From contig NZ_JACSPM010000001.1 in the NCBI RefSeq assembly GCF_014837165.1, positions 1,198,304 to 1,262,303 of the forward strand: a DNA stretch of 64,000 nucleotides, in the 5' to 3' direction. Positions 50,693 to 58,371 of this stretch are shown here, one piece after another. A program made the translations under genes and the position numbers. Numbering within the stretch: the first letter of the stretch is position 1; every line of letters begins with the position of its first letter. The DNA is from Microbacterium gallinarum (lineage in GTDB: Bacteria; Actinomycetota; Actinomycetes; Actinomycetales; Microbacteriaceae). The notes under the pieces were generated by a model, which was not told the DNA's origin, searched no databases, and worked only from the letters and a program-made list of their open reading frames with translations.

Positions 50693-51787
50693 GTGGACGA
50701 TCGGGTGATGCTCGGTGCCTTCGCGATCGCTCTCGGCGTGGTCGCGGGCGTCGTGCTCTTCGTGCCGTTCGTGGCGATCAGCTACCGCCGCCGCGGAGGT
50801 CTGGGCCTCGGCCGCTTCGCGCTGTGGGCTTCGGCGCTGGTGTATCTCATGGCGATCTGGACGTACACGCTCCTGCCGCTCCCCGACCCCGGCGAGCTGG
50901 CCTGTGCCGGCGTGAACGTCGACCTCTTCGCCGTCGTCGGCGAGCTCGGCGACGCCGGACTGCGGCCGGGAACCCTCCTGTCCGATCCGGTCGCGCTGCA
51001 GCTGCTTCTCAACGTGCTGCTGTTCATCCCGCTGGGCTTCTTCCTGCGCGTGCTGGGCGGCCGGGGCATCCTGGTCGCGGCGCTCACCGGCCTCGGGCTC
51101 TCGGCCTTCATCGAGTTCACCCAGCTGACCGGGGTGTGGGGCCTGTACCCGTGCGCCTACCGCGTGTTCGACGTCGACGACGTGCTGACCAACACGCTCG
51201 GCGCCGTCGTCGGCTCGCTCCTCTCCCTCGCCGTGCCGCGCGCGCACCGCGGGATGGCCCGCGCGGCCGACGCCGACCGGCCGCGTGCCGTCACGCGCTC
51301 ACGCCGCCTGCTCGCGATGGCGTGCGACCTCGTGGGGTCATGGCTCGTCGCACTCGCGATCGGCGTGCTCTTCCAACTCGCCCTCTTCGCGCTCGGCGCG
51401 CAGGACGAGGTGCGCAGCGGCGGCGCGGCGGCGGTCGTGTCGTCCGTCGTCACGATCGTCGTCTGGCTCACCGTCGTGCTGGCGACGGGACGCACCGTCG
51501 GCGACCTGGCGGTGCAGCTGCGATTCCAGGGCGGCCCGCTGCCGGTCTGGCTCGCCCGCGTCCTCCGCTTCGCGGGCGGGATCGGCGGGTTCCTCGTCCT
51601 CTTCGCGCTGCCCGGAGCGTGGGACTTCGTGGGCTGGCTCTTCGCCCTCGGCTCGCTGATCCTCGTGTTCACCACGCCGGACGCGCGCGGGCTGCCGGGT
51701 CTCGCGTCGGGGCAGTACGTCGCCGACGCGCGCGAGCCGCTCGACCCCGACGAGCCGAGGCGTCTGCGTTCCGTCCGCTGGCGGTGA
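50693..51787 (+). CDS. VanZ-RDD fusion membrane protein
   Basis: 364 residues. N-terminal VanZ-like domain (about 15-185): WTYTLLPLPDPGELAC, LNVLLFIPLGFFLRVL and the acidic FIEFTQLTGVWG. C-terminal RDD-like domain (about 205-350): RLLAMACDLVGSWLVALAIG and ATGRTVGDLAVQLRFQGG. VanZ gives low-level teicoplanin resistance by an unknown mechanism; RDD proteins are membrane modules of varied function. Start is uncertain: GTG 50693 is used because GATGAT (50680-50685) lies 7 nt upstream, but ATG 50681 is possible. Confidence 0.75.
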   Translation: MDDRVMLGAFAIALGVVAGVVLFVPFVAISYRRRGGLGLGRFALWASALVYLMAIWTYTLLPLPDPGELACAGVNVDLFAVVGELGDAGLRPGTLLSDPVALQLLLNVLLFIPLGFFLRVLGGRGILVAALTGLGLSAFIEFTQLTGVWGLYPCAYRVFDVDDVLTNTLGAVVGSLLSLAVPRAHRGMARAADADRPRAVTRSRRLLAMACDLVGSWLVALAIGVLFQLALFALGAQDEVRSGGAAAVVSSVVTIVVWLTVVLATGRTVGDLAVQLRFQGGPLPVWLARVLRFAGGIGGFLVLFALPGAWDFVGWLFALGSLILVFTTPDARGLPGLASGQYVADAREPLDPDEPRRLRSVRWR

Positions 51788-51792
51788 CGGAG

Positions 51793-51819
51793 AGCGGATG
51801 CCGCGCCGCGGCATCCGCT
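51793..51819. terminator. Palindromic hairpin between converging genes
   Basis: AGCGGATGCCGCG (51793-51805) and CGCGGCATCCGCT (51807-51819) form a perfect palindrome centred on one base. It lies between the VanZ-RDD stop and the amidohydrolase stop and is made of the abundant GGATGCC word in both directions. No T-tract. Confidence 0.62.
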
Positions 51820-51821
51820 GA

Positions 51822-53051
51822 TCACTCAGCCGTGCGCGTCTCCAGGAACTCGCGCGCCGCGACGACCAGGTTCGCGACGCCGTTGTCGAGCGTCGGCTGC
51901 AGCACCGGTGCGAAGAACGGCGAGTGGTTGGTGGGGATGTCGCGCTCGACCGAGTCGGCGGCGACGGCGGCGGCATACGCGTCGGGGTCGATCCCACCCC
52001 AGAACCAGAAGACGAGAGGCGCTCCGGACTCACGGGCGAACCACGACACGTCCTCGCTGCCGGTGAACATGCCCGGGTCGATCACGGTGCCCTCGCCGAA
52101 CGCGGCGTCGAACGCGGTCCGCAGGCGCGCGGTGGCGTCGTCGTCGTTGATCGTCGGCGGGAGCGAGTGGTCGATCGTGATCACGGGCGGCTCCTCGGCT
52201 CCGGATGCCTGCGCCTCGGCGCGCACGACCCGCTCGACCTTCTCGAGGACGCGCGCGCGGGCGTCGTCGTCGGGGTAGCGCAGACTGAGTTCGAGCTTCG
52301 CCTCGGCCGGGATGATGTTGTTCTTGAGCCCGGCGTGGATGGAGCCGACCGTGACGACGGCGACGTCGCGCGGGTCGACCTCGCGCGAGACGATCGTCTG
52401 CAGCCGCATCACGGTGGCGGCGGCCATGACGACGGGGTCGATCGTGGAGTGCGGTCGTGAGCCGTGCCCACCGCGGCCGAGCAGCTTCACGACGAGTCCG
52501 TCGGAGGCGGCCATCTGGGTGCCGCTGCGCACGCCGATCGTGCCGGCGGGGAGCGGGGTGACGTGCTGGCCGAGCACGATGTCGGGCTTCGGGAAGCGGT
52601 CGAGCACGCCGTCGGCGATCATCGCCTGCGACCCGGCGCCGTACTCCTCGGCGGGCTGGAAGACGGCGACGATCGTGCCGCTCCACTCGTGCTTCGTCGC
52701 GACGAGCCGCTCGAGCGCGCCCAGCATGGCCGAGACGTGCATGTCGTGGCCGCACGCGTGCATGACCGGCACGTCGGTGCCCGACGGATCGGTGCCGCGC
52801 GCGGTGCTGGCGTACTCGAGGCCGGTCTGCTCGGGAACGGGCAGGGCGTCCATGTCGGCGCGCAGCCACACGACCGGGCCGTCGCCGTTGCGGATGACGC
52901 CCGCGACACCGGTCTTGCCGATGCCCTCCTCGAACTCGATGCCGAGGTCGGTGAGGTGCCGCGTGATGACCCCCGCCGTCCGCGTCTCCTGGAACGACAG
53001 TTCGGGATGCCGGTGCAGGTCGGTGTAGAGGGCCTCGAGGTCGATCGTCAT
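51822..53051 (-). CDS. M20 family amidohydrolase (hippurate hydrolase-like)
   Basis: 409-residue metal-dependent amidohydrolase of the M20D group, such as hippurate or IAA-amino acid hydrolase. RHPELSFQE, LRADMDALPV, HACGHDMHVSAMLG, FQPAEEYGAG and HVTPLPAGTIG supply the di-metal ligands; GGHGSRPH marks the dimerisation domain loop. Substrate is an N-acyl amino acid. ATG 53049-53051 has TAGGCT (53059-53064) 7 nt upstream, likely leaderless. Confidence 0.91.
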   Translation of the reverse strand: MTIDLEALYTDLHRHPELSFQETRTAGVITRHLTDLGIEFEEGIGKTGVAGVIRNGDGPVVWLRADMDALPVPEQTGLEYASTARGTDPSGTDVPVMHACGHDMHVSAMLGALERLVATKHEWSGTIVAVFQPAEEYGAGSQAMIADGVLDRFPKPDIVLGQHVTPLPAGTIGVRSGTQMAASDGLVVKLLGRGGHGSRPHSTIDPVVMAAATVMRLQTIVSREVDPRDVAVVTVGSIHAGLKNNIIPAEAKLELSLRYPDDDARARVLEKVERVVRAEAQASGAEEPPVITIDHSLPPTINDDDATARLRTAFDAAFGEGTVIDPGMFTGSEDVSWFARESGAPLVFWFWGGIDPDAYAAAVAADSVERDIPTNHSPFFAPVLQPTLDNGVANLVVAAREFLETRTAE

Positions 53052-53104
53052 GCGGTCGAGCCTATCCGGCGGTCGTCGACCGGACCCCCCGGGTGCCAGG
53101 GTGC

Positions 53105-53153
53105 CTCGCCTGTCACGATGTGCCGCTTCGGGTGGCGTTTCGTGACAGGTGAG
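53105..53153. repeat. Extragenic palindrome with CCTGTCACGA arms
   Basis: CTCGCCTGTCACGA (53105-53118) pairs with TCGTGACAGGTGAG (53140-53153), with one G-T pair. The loop carries a GCCGC/GTGGC inner stem. No T-tract follows. It is located in the gap between the amidohydrolase start and the lacI stop. The layout matches the family A elements though the arm sequence differs. Confidence 0.7.
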
Positions 53154-53155
53154 CG

Positions 53156-53221
53156 CGGGGTCGGATGAGCGCGGGGACGGGCGAGCGACGGGGTCGGATG
53201 AGCGCGGGGACGGGTGAGCGA
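53156..53221. repeat. 33-bp tandem duplication
   Basis: Two copies of a 33-bp unit (53156-53188, 53189-53221) beginning CGGGGTCGGATGAGCGCG differ at one base (C/T). The array abuts the lacI stop (53228) and the palindrome at 53105. Copy-number polymorphism is likely; no function is seen. Confidence 0.85.
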
Positions 53222-53227
53222 GGGGGA

Positions 53228-54247
53228 TCAGCCGGGCAGGCGGGCGGTCGAGCCGCGCACGATCAGCTCGTACGGCAGCTCGCCGGGCTGGTGCACGGGG
53301 GGCGCCGCGTTCGTCGCCTCCAGCTCGGCGAGGATCGCGTCGGCCGCGCGCTCGCCCTGCCCCTTCGGGAACTGGTCGACGGTGGTGAGGCGGAAGAACT
53401 CGCCGAGCTCGTGGCCGTCGATGCCGACGACGGACAGGTCCTCGGGCACGCGGTATCCGAGCTCGCGCGCGGCGAGCAGGGCGCCGATCGCCATCTCGTC
53501 CGAGGCGGCGAAGATGGCCGTCGGCCTCCCGCCCGGCTTGCCCAGCAGCTGCTTGGCGGCGCGGAATCCGCCCTCGATCGTGAAGTCGGCCGGCTCGAAG
53601 AGCGACGGCTTGACCTCGATGCCGGCATCCGCCAGGGCCAGCTCGAACCCCCGTCGGCGGTGCGTCGGGATGTGGAAGTCGATGTCGAACTCGGGGCTCG
53701 CGCCGATGTGGGCGATCTCGCGGTGACCGAGGGCGAGCAGGTGCTCCGTCGCCAGCCGCGCGACCGCGACGTCGTCGACCGTCAGGGTCGTCAGCCGCGG
53801 GTTCGGGCCGCCGATCGCGATGACGGGGAGGTCGAGGGCGAGCAGCTGCTGCGATTCCTCGTCGCCGATCTCGATCGAGATCGCGATGACGCCGTCGACG
53901 CGCTGGCGACGCAGGAACGTGTCGAAGACGTCCCGCCGCTCGGCGCGATCCGCGGTGAGGCTGTAGAGCGTGATGTCGTAGCCCCGGCGCATGAGCGCCG
54001 AAGCGATCCCGCTCAGCACCGTCGAGAAGAACCAGCGGTCGAGGAACGGCACCAGCACGCCGATGTTGCGCCTCCGCCCTGAGGCGAGGCTCGAGGCCGA
54101 CGCTGAGACGACGTAGCCGAGGCTCTTCGCAGCCGCCTCGACCCGGGCCTTGGTCGAGTCCGAGACGTGGCCGCGCCCGCTCAGCGCGCGCGAGACGGTC
54201 GCCGTCGAGACGCCGGCCTGCCGGGCCACCTCGTCGATGCTGACCAC
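53228..54247 (-). CDS. LacI family repressor of the adjacent glucosidase
   Basis: 339-residue repressor. The HTH and hinge (IDEVARQAGVSTATVSRAL, then KARVEAAAKSLGYVVS) and a ribose-binding-like effector domain are intact, including VPEDLSVVGIDGHELGEFF and DQFPKGQGERAA. A GGGGAGAGG site precedes the GTG (54245-54247). It is 70 bp downstream of the GH13 gene on the same strand, so the two are probably cotranscribed. The box TGCAAGCGCTTACA before the GH13 gene is a LacI-type site and the probable target. Confidence 0.9.
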   Translation of the reverse strand: MVSIDEVARQAGVSTATVSRALSGRGHVSDSTKARVEAAAKSLGYVVSASASSLASGRRRNIGVLVPFLDRWFFSTVLSGIASALMRRGYDITLYSLTADRAERRDVFDTFLRRQRVDGVIAISIEIGDEESQQLLALDLPVIAIGGPNPRLTTLTVDDVAVARLATEHLLALGHREIAHIGASPEFDIDFHIPTHRRRGFELALADAGIEVKPSLFEPADFTIEGGFRAAKQLLGKPGGRPTAIFAASDEMAIGALLAARELGYRVPEDLSVVGIDGHELGEFFRLTTVDQFPKGQGERAADAILAELEATNAAPPVHQPGELPYELIVRGSTARLPG

Positions 54248-54317
54248 GTCGTCACCTCTCCCCGCGGATCGGGACGGCGTCCCCCGCGCTCATCGTCCGG
54301 CGCGGTGCCGGACGCAC

Positions 54318-56000
54318 TCAGTCGTCGGCGAGCCACACCGTGGTGTCGGCCGGAAGCTCGTTCCCCAGGACCGGTCCGCTCGATGCGATCACGATACCGG
54401 TCGGCATGGGCACCGGCGTGGCACCGGTGTTGCCGACGACGGTCACGCTTCCGTTGCGGAAGGCCACGACGTCCGTTCCCAGGCCTTCGACCCACTCGAG
54501 TGTGCCCGCACCGAGGCCGCGTGCGCGGCGGGCGGCGATGAGCGAACGGTAGAGCGAGAGCGTCGAGTCGGCGTCGCCGACCTGGACGTCGCGGGCGAGC
54601 TCGGCCCACTCCGCAGGCTGCGGCAGCCAGGAGTCGCCGGTCGGGCTGAAGCCGTAGGCCGGGGCATCCGACGTCCACGGAATCGGCACGCGGCACCCGT
54701 CACGGCCATAGCGCTCGCCGTCGGTACGGAACCACGTCGGATCCTGGCGGGCCTCGCCCGGGATGTCGATGACCTCGGGCAGGCCGAGCTCCTCGCCCTG
54801 GTAGAGGTACGCCGAGCCGGGCAGGCCGAGCATGAGGGTGGTCGCGGCGCGGGCTCGGCGGAGGCCGACCTCGGGCACGGGCTTGCCGGGGGAGTCCGGG
54901 CCGATGCCGTGACCCTGCGGGTTCTCGGCGGTGAGCGCGAGACGCGAGGCGTGGCGCACGACGTCGTGGTTCGAGAGCACCCAGGTGCTGGGGGCGCCGA
55001 CCGCGGCGTAGGCCGCGATGGACTCGGCGATCACCGAGCGGAGAGCCGGTGCGGCCCACGCGGTCTCGAGGTAGGCGAAGTTGAACGCCTGGTGCATCTC
55101 GTCGGGACGCACCCACAGCGCGGTCTGCTCGGGGGTGGGCAGCCAGGCCTCCGCGCACAGCGCGCGGTCGCCGTCGTACTCGGCGAGCAGCGTGTGCCAG
55201 TCGCGGTAGACCTCGTGCACGCCGTCCTGGCCCCAGTACGGAACGTTCGCCTCTTCGCCGCCCATCGATCCGGCCGCGGGGTCGGGCGTGTAGTCGGGCA
55301 GGCCGTCGGCCTTGACCAGGCCGTGGGCGACGTCGACGCGGAAGCCGTCGACGCCGCGGTCGAGCCAGAAGCGCAGGATGCGGCGGAACTCCTCGCGCAC
55401 CTCTTCGTTCGACCAGTCGAAGTCGGGCTGCGACGAGTCGAAGAGGTGCAGGTACCACTGACCGGGGCTACCGTCCGCCTCGACGATGCGCGTCCACGCG
55501 GGGCCGCCGAAGACGGACTCCCAGTTGTTCGGGGGCAGCTCGCCCTCGACGCCCTTGCCGTCGCGGAACATGTAGCGCGCACGCTCGGCACTGCCCGGGG
55601 CGGCCGCCAGCGCCTGCTGGAACCACTCGTGCTGGTCGGAGGAGTGGTTGGGAACGAGATCGACGATCAGACGGATGCCGCGCGCATGCGCCCCTTCGAG
55701 CATGTCGTCGAAGTCGCCCAGCGTGCCGAACAGCGGGTCGACGTCGCAGTAGTCGGAGACGTCGTATCCGGCGTCCTTCTGCGGGGAGCGCTGGAAGGGG
55801 CTCAGCCAGATGGCGTCGACGCCGAGGTCGCGCAGGTCGTCGAGGCGCGAGGTGATGCCGGGGAGGTCGCCGATGCCGTCGCCCGAGCTGTCGGAGAACG
55901 AGCGCGGGTAGATCTGGTAGATGACGGCGGTGCGCCACCACTCGCTGCCGGTGGTGTCGATCGGCGCGTCAGCGCGCTCGGCGGTCTGCGAAGAAGTCAT
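54318..56000 (-). CDS. GH13 alpha-glucosidase / oligo-1,6-glucosidase type
   Basis: 560-residue glycoside hydrolase of subfamily GH13 with WWRTAVIYQIYPRSFSDSS at the start, the (beta/alpha)8 motifs VDLVPNHSSDQHEW, DGFRVDVAHGL (nucleophile D223), CAEAWLPTPEQ (acid/base E284) and STWVLSNHDVVRH. The family splits alpha-1,4 or alpha-1,6 glucosides such as maltose, isomaltose or trehalose-related sugars; the specificity is not readable. Cytoplasmic, no signal. ATG 55998-56000 has TATCCT (56007-56012) 6 nt upstream and a LacI box just beyond it. Confidence 0.93.
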   Translation of the reverse strand: MTSSQTAERADAPIDTTGSEWWRTAVIYQIYPRSFSDSSGDGIGDLPGITSRLDDLRDLGVDAIWLSPFQRSPQKDAGYDVSDYCDVDPLFGTLGDFDDMLEGAHARGIRLIVDLVPNHSSDQHEWFQQALAAAPGSAERARYMFRDGKGVEGELPPNNWESVFGGPAWTRIVEADGSPGQWYLHLFDSSQPDFDWSNEEVREEFRRILRFWLDRGVDGFRVDVAHGLVKADGLPDYTPDPAAGSMGGEEANVPYWGQDGVHEVYRDWHTLLAEYDGDRALCAEAWLPTPEQTALWVRPDEMHQAFNFAYLETAWAAPALRSVIAESIAAYAAVGAPSTWVLSNHDVVRHASRLALTAENPQGHGIGPDSPGKPVPEVGLRRARAATTLMLGLPGSAYLYQGEELGLPEVIDIPGEARQDPTWFRTDGERYGRDGCRVPIPWTSDAPAYGFSPTGDSWLPQPAEWAELARDVQVGDADSTLSLYRSLIAARRARGLGAGTLEWVEGLGTDVVAFRNGSVTVVGNTGATPVPMPTGIVIASSGPVLGNELPADTTVWLADD

Positions 56001-56006
56001 CCCGAC

Positions 56007-56027
56007 AGGATACTGCAAGCGCTTACA
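56007..56027 (-). promoter_or_regulatory. Glucosidase promoter and LacI box
   Basis: TATCCT (56007-56012, leftward -10) stands 6 nt from the ATG. TGCAAGCGCTTACA (56014-56027) begins one base beyond it, a LacI-type palindrome with central CG. Repressor bound there would overlap the -10/-35 spacer. The same gap (56001-56099) holds the divergent apt promoter. Confidence 0.8.
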
Positions 56028-56099
56028 TCCCCTGCGCGGACAGGCCGCATTCATAGCCGCGAGCCAGGTGGCCGGCATCCCGAGCGGTATCGTGAGGCG

Positions 56100-56615
56100 G
56101 TGAACGAAGCCCTGTCCCGTGCCGAGTCGCTCATCCGCACGATTCCCGACTATCCCGAAGCGGGGGTGCTCTTCCGTGACATCACGCCGTTGCTGGCGGA
56201 TGCTGCGGCCCTGCGCACGGTGATCCATGCGCTCGTCGAACCGTTCGCAGGAGAGTTCCACGTCGTCGCCGGAGTCGAGGCGCGCGGCTTCCTCCTCGCG
56301 GGCGCGGTGGCGATGGACGCGGGCGCCGGCCTGGTGCCGATCCGCAAGGCGGGCAAGCTGCCCCGGCCCGCGGCATCCGTCGACTACGCCCTCGAATACG
56401 GGACCGCGACGATCGAGGCGCACGACGACATCCGCGACGGCATGCGCGTGCTGCTCGTCGACGACGTGCTCGCCACCGGCGGCACCCTGGTCGCGGCGCA
56501 CGCGCTCGTCGAGCGCCTCGGCGGCACCGTGGTGGGCACGGCCGTGCTGATGGAGCTCGAGGCCCTCGGCGGCCGCACCCTCGTCGGCGACGTCCACGCC
56601 GTCTTCACCGCCTGA
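56100..56615 (+). CDS. apt: Adenine phosphoribosyltransferase
   Basis: 171-residue type I PRTase for purine salvage, adenine plus PRPP to AMP. IPDYPEAGVLFRDITPLL is the diagnostic N-terminal motif; the PRPP loop reads VLLVDDVLATGGTLVAA (about 117-133), and GVEARGFLLAGAVA precedes it. GTG 56100 has TATCGT (56088-56093) exactly 6 nt upstream, so it is predicted leaderless. It is divergent from the glucosidase and is close in sense to purA and the purSQL set, which it complements. Confidence 0.95.
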   Translation: MNEALSRAESLIRTIPDYPEAGVLFRDITPLLADAAALRTVIHALVEPFAGEFHVVAGVEARGFLLAGAVAMDAGAGLVPIRKAGKLPRPAASVDYALEYGTATIEAHDDIRDGMRVLLVDDVLATGGTLVAAHALVERLGGTVVGTAVLMELEALGGRTLVGDVHAVFTA

Positions 56616-56769
56616 CCTCCAGTCGTCAGCGCGGGTCAAGCGACGGTCGAAGCGCCGGGAGATCTTGCTCTCACGCCGCCGTGCAGGGGCGGCAGGATGC
56701 CGATTGCCCCGACCGTTTGCCCGCCGCGCGCAGGCGCTACGCTGTGGCCAGCTCGCCGAAGGAGTCGTC

Positions 56770-57237
56770 ATGCTCGGTCACCACCGCGTATCCGTGCTCA
56801 TGCTCACCCTGGCGGGGCTCGCCGCGCTGAACGGGTGCGCGCCTGCTCCGTCCAGTGCGGAGGGCGGGTTCGGGCTCCCTCGTCTGCCGGCCGCTGAGGC
56901 TGAAGGCATCGCGACGGACGCGGAATCGCTCGAGGGCGCCCTGCAGGTGGGGCCGAACGGATGCTTCCTCTTCGCCGTACCCGGTGACTCCGCGGCCCCA
57001 GCGCATGGCACGTGGATCGTGTGGCCCGAGGCCGCCGAGCAGGACGGTGCTGCGGTGGTGCTCGCGGACGGCACACGGCTCGGCGACGGCGACGCGCTCA
57101 CAGGCGCGGGCGAGGTGGTCGGACTTGAGGCGCTCCCTGATGGGATGAGCGACAGCTCGTACTTCGGATCGTTCGGGCGCTTCTGCGGTGCAGACGAGCG
57201 TCGTGTTCTCGTGCTGACGAGCATGACAACCGACTGA
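56770..57237 (+). CDS. Small lipoprotein of unknown function
   Basis: 155 residues. Signal peptide RVSVLMLTLAGLAALNGC ends in a lipobox (LNGC). The remaining 130 residues (PNGCFLFAVPGDSAAPAHGTWIVWPEAAE and GRFCGADERRVLVLT) show no family I recognise; two Cys (in PNGCFL and RFCGAD) could form a disulfide. GAAGGAG (56758-56764) precedes the ATG; TACGCT (56738-56743) is a likely -10 box. It lies just upstream of the IS481 element. Confidence 0.72.
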   Translation: MLGHHRVSVLMLTLAGLAALNGCAPAPSSAEGGFGLPRLPAAEAEGIATDAESLEGALQVGPNGCFLFAVPGDSAAPAHGTWIVWPEAAEQDGAAVVLADGTRLGDGDALTGAGEVVGLEALPDGMSDSSYFGSFGRFCGADERRVLVLTSMTTD

Positions 57238-57292
57238 CTGGCCGCCCGAAAGCGCTCGAATCACGCCCTCGCGGCGTGCCCGCGAGCGCGCG

Positions 57293-57296
57293 CTAG
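57293..57296. repeat. Left CTAG target-site copy of the IS
   Basis: CTAG immediately left of the element. The right copy lies at 58368-58371. Target CTAG with duplication is known for IS481 elements. Confidence 0.72.
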
Positions 57297-58367
57297 CTGT
57301 ACTGACCCGGATCGTTGTTGACGTAGGAGAGACCTCCGGGGTCGAGTTGGAGCTGTCTAGGTTCCCTCGAGTCCACGGAGGTCTCTCGTGTCCCACGCTA
57401 ATGCCCGGTTGACTCCTGCCGGCAGGTTGATCATGGTCCAGCGGATCCAATCTGGGCGCCCGGTCGCGCATGTGGCTGCGGAGATGGGTATCTCCCGCAC
57501 GGCGGCGTGGCGGTGGTGGCGCCGCTTCCGGGAGCAAGGACCGGCGGGTCTGATCGACCGGTCCAGCGTGGCCCGGTCGCATCCGGGTCGCACGACGGTG
57601 TGTGTGGAGACGCGGGTGTTGATCATGCGGCATCTCAGCCGCCGTGGGCCGGTGTTCATCGCGGGCAGGCTGGGCATGCACGCCTCAACCGTGGGGCGGG
57701 TGCTGCACCGCCACCGGGTGCCGCTGCTGCGCGAGCTGGATCCCGTCACGGGCAGGATCATCCGCGCGACTCGGGCCACCGCGGTGCGCTACGAGCATGA
57801 TCACCCCGGGTCGTTGATCCACGTCGACGTGAAGAAGCTCGGCAAGATCCCTGCCGGTGGTGGGTGGCGTGCGGATCCGACCCAGAGTGTCGCCGTTCAC
57901 CGGACCTCGCATCTGAAGGTCGGATACGACTACGTCCACACCGCGATCGATGACCACTCCCGGGTCGCTTACGCCGAGATCCACGACGACGAGAAGGGGG
58001 CCACCGCCGCCGGGTTCTTGGATCGAGCTGTCGCGTTCTACGCCGCCCTCGGCGTGAGGATCGAACGAGTCATCAGCGACAACGCGTTCGCCTACCGCCA
58101 CTCCACCGCGTTCCGCGACGTGCTCCACGCGCACGGCATCACCCAGAAGTTCATCCGCCCGCACTGCCCCTGGACCAACGGGAAAGTAGAACGCCTCAAC
58201 CGCACCCTCGCCGTCGAGTGGGCCTACGCACGCCCCTGGACCTCGAACAGCGAACGCGCCGCAGCCTTGCCCACCTGGCTCGACCACTACAACCTAGACA
58301 GACACCACCTCGGCATCGGAGGCCAAGCCCCCATCGACCGAATCAACAACGGTCGAGGTCAGTACAA
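57297..58367. mobile_element. Intact IS481-family insertion sequence, 1071 bp
   Basis: Terminal inverted repeats TGTACTGACC...CGTTGTTGA occur at the left (57298-57321) and inverted at the right (58343-58366), matching at all but a few bases. A single transposase gene fills the element. The element sits between two CTAG copies (57293-57296, 58368-58371), the target reported for IS481. The ends, IRs and reading frame are all intact, so it appears recently acquired and potentially active. The CTAG at its right end provides two stop codons. Confidence 0.9.
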
Positions 58368-58371
58368 CTAG
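57388..58371 (+). CDS. IS481-family transposase (DDE)
   Basis: 327 residues: an N-terminal HTH (GRLIMVQRIQSGRPVAHVAAE, ISRTAAWRWWRRF) and a second HTH_38-type segment, then the retroviral-integrase-like core. The acidic triad fits LIHVDVKKLGKI (first D), IERVISDNAFAY (second D) and WTNGKVERLNRTL (E). GTG 57388 has GGAGG at 57377-57381. The stop TAG (58369-58371) lies outside the element, in the target CTAG, so the frame has no stop of its own until it reaches flanking DNA. Confidence 0.94.
   Translation: MSHANARLTPAGRLIMVQRIQSGRPVAHVAAEMGISRTAAWRWWRRFREQGPAGLIDRSSVARSHPGRTTVCVETRVLIMRHLSRRGPVFIAGRLGMHASTVGRVLHRHRVPLLRELDPVTGRIIRATRATAVRYEHDHPGSLIHVDVKKLGKIPAGGGWRADPTQSVAVHRTSHLKVGYDYVHTAIDDHSRVAYAEIHDDEKGATAAGFLDRAVAFYAALGVRIERVISDNAFAYRHSTAFRDVLHAHGITQKFIRPHCPWTNGKVERLNRTLAVEWAYARPWTSNSERAAALPTWLDHYNLDRHHLGIGGQAPIDRINNGRGQYN

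Noticed and set aside
54150-56615. 821-codon + strand frame covering the glucosidase
   Set aside because: Only the last 172 codons are real (apt from 56100); the rest is antisense to a clear GH13 gene.
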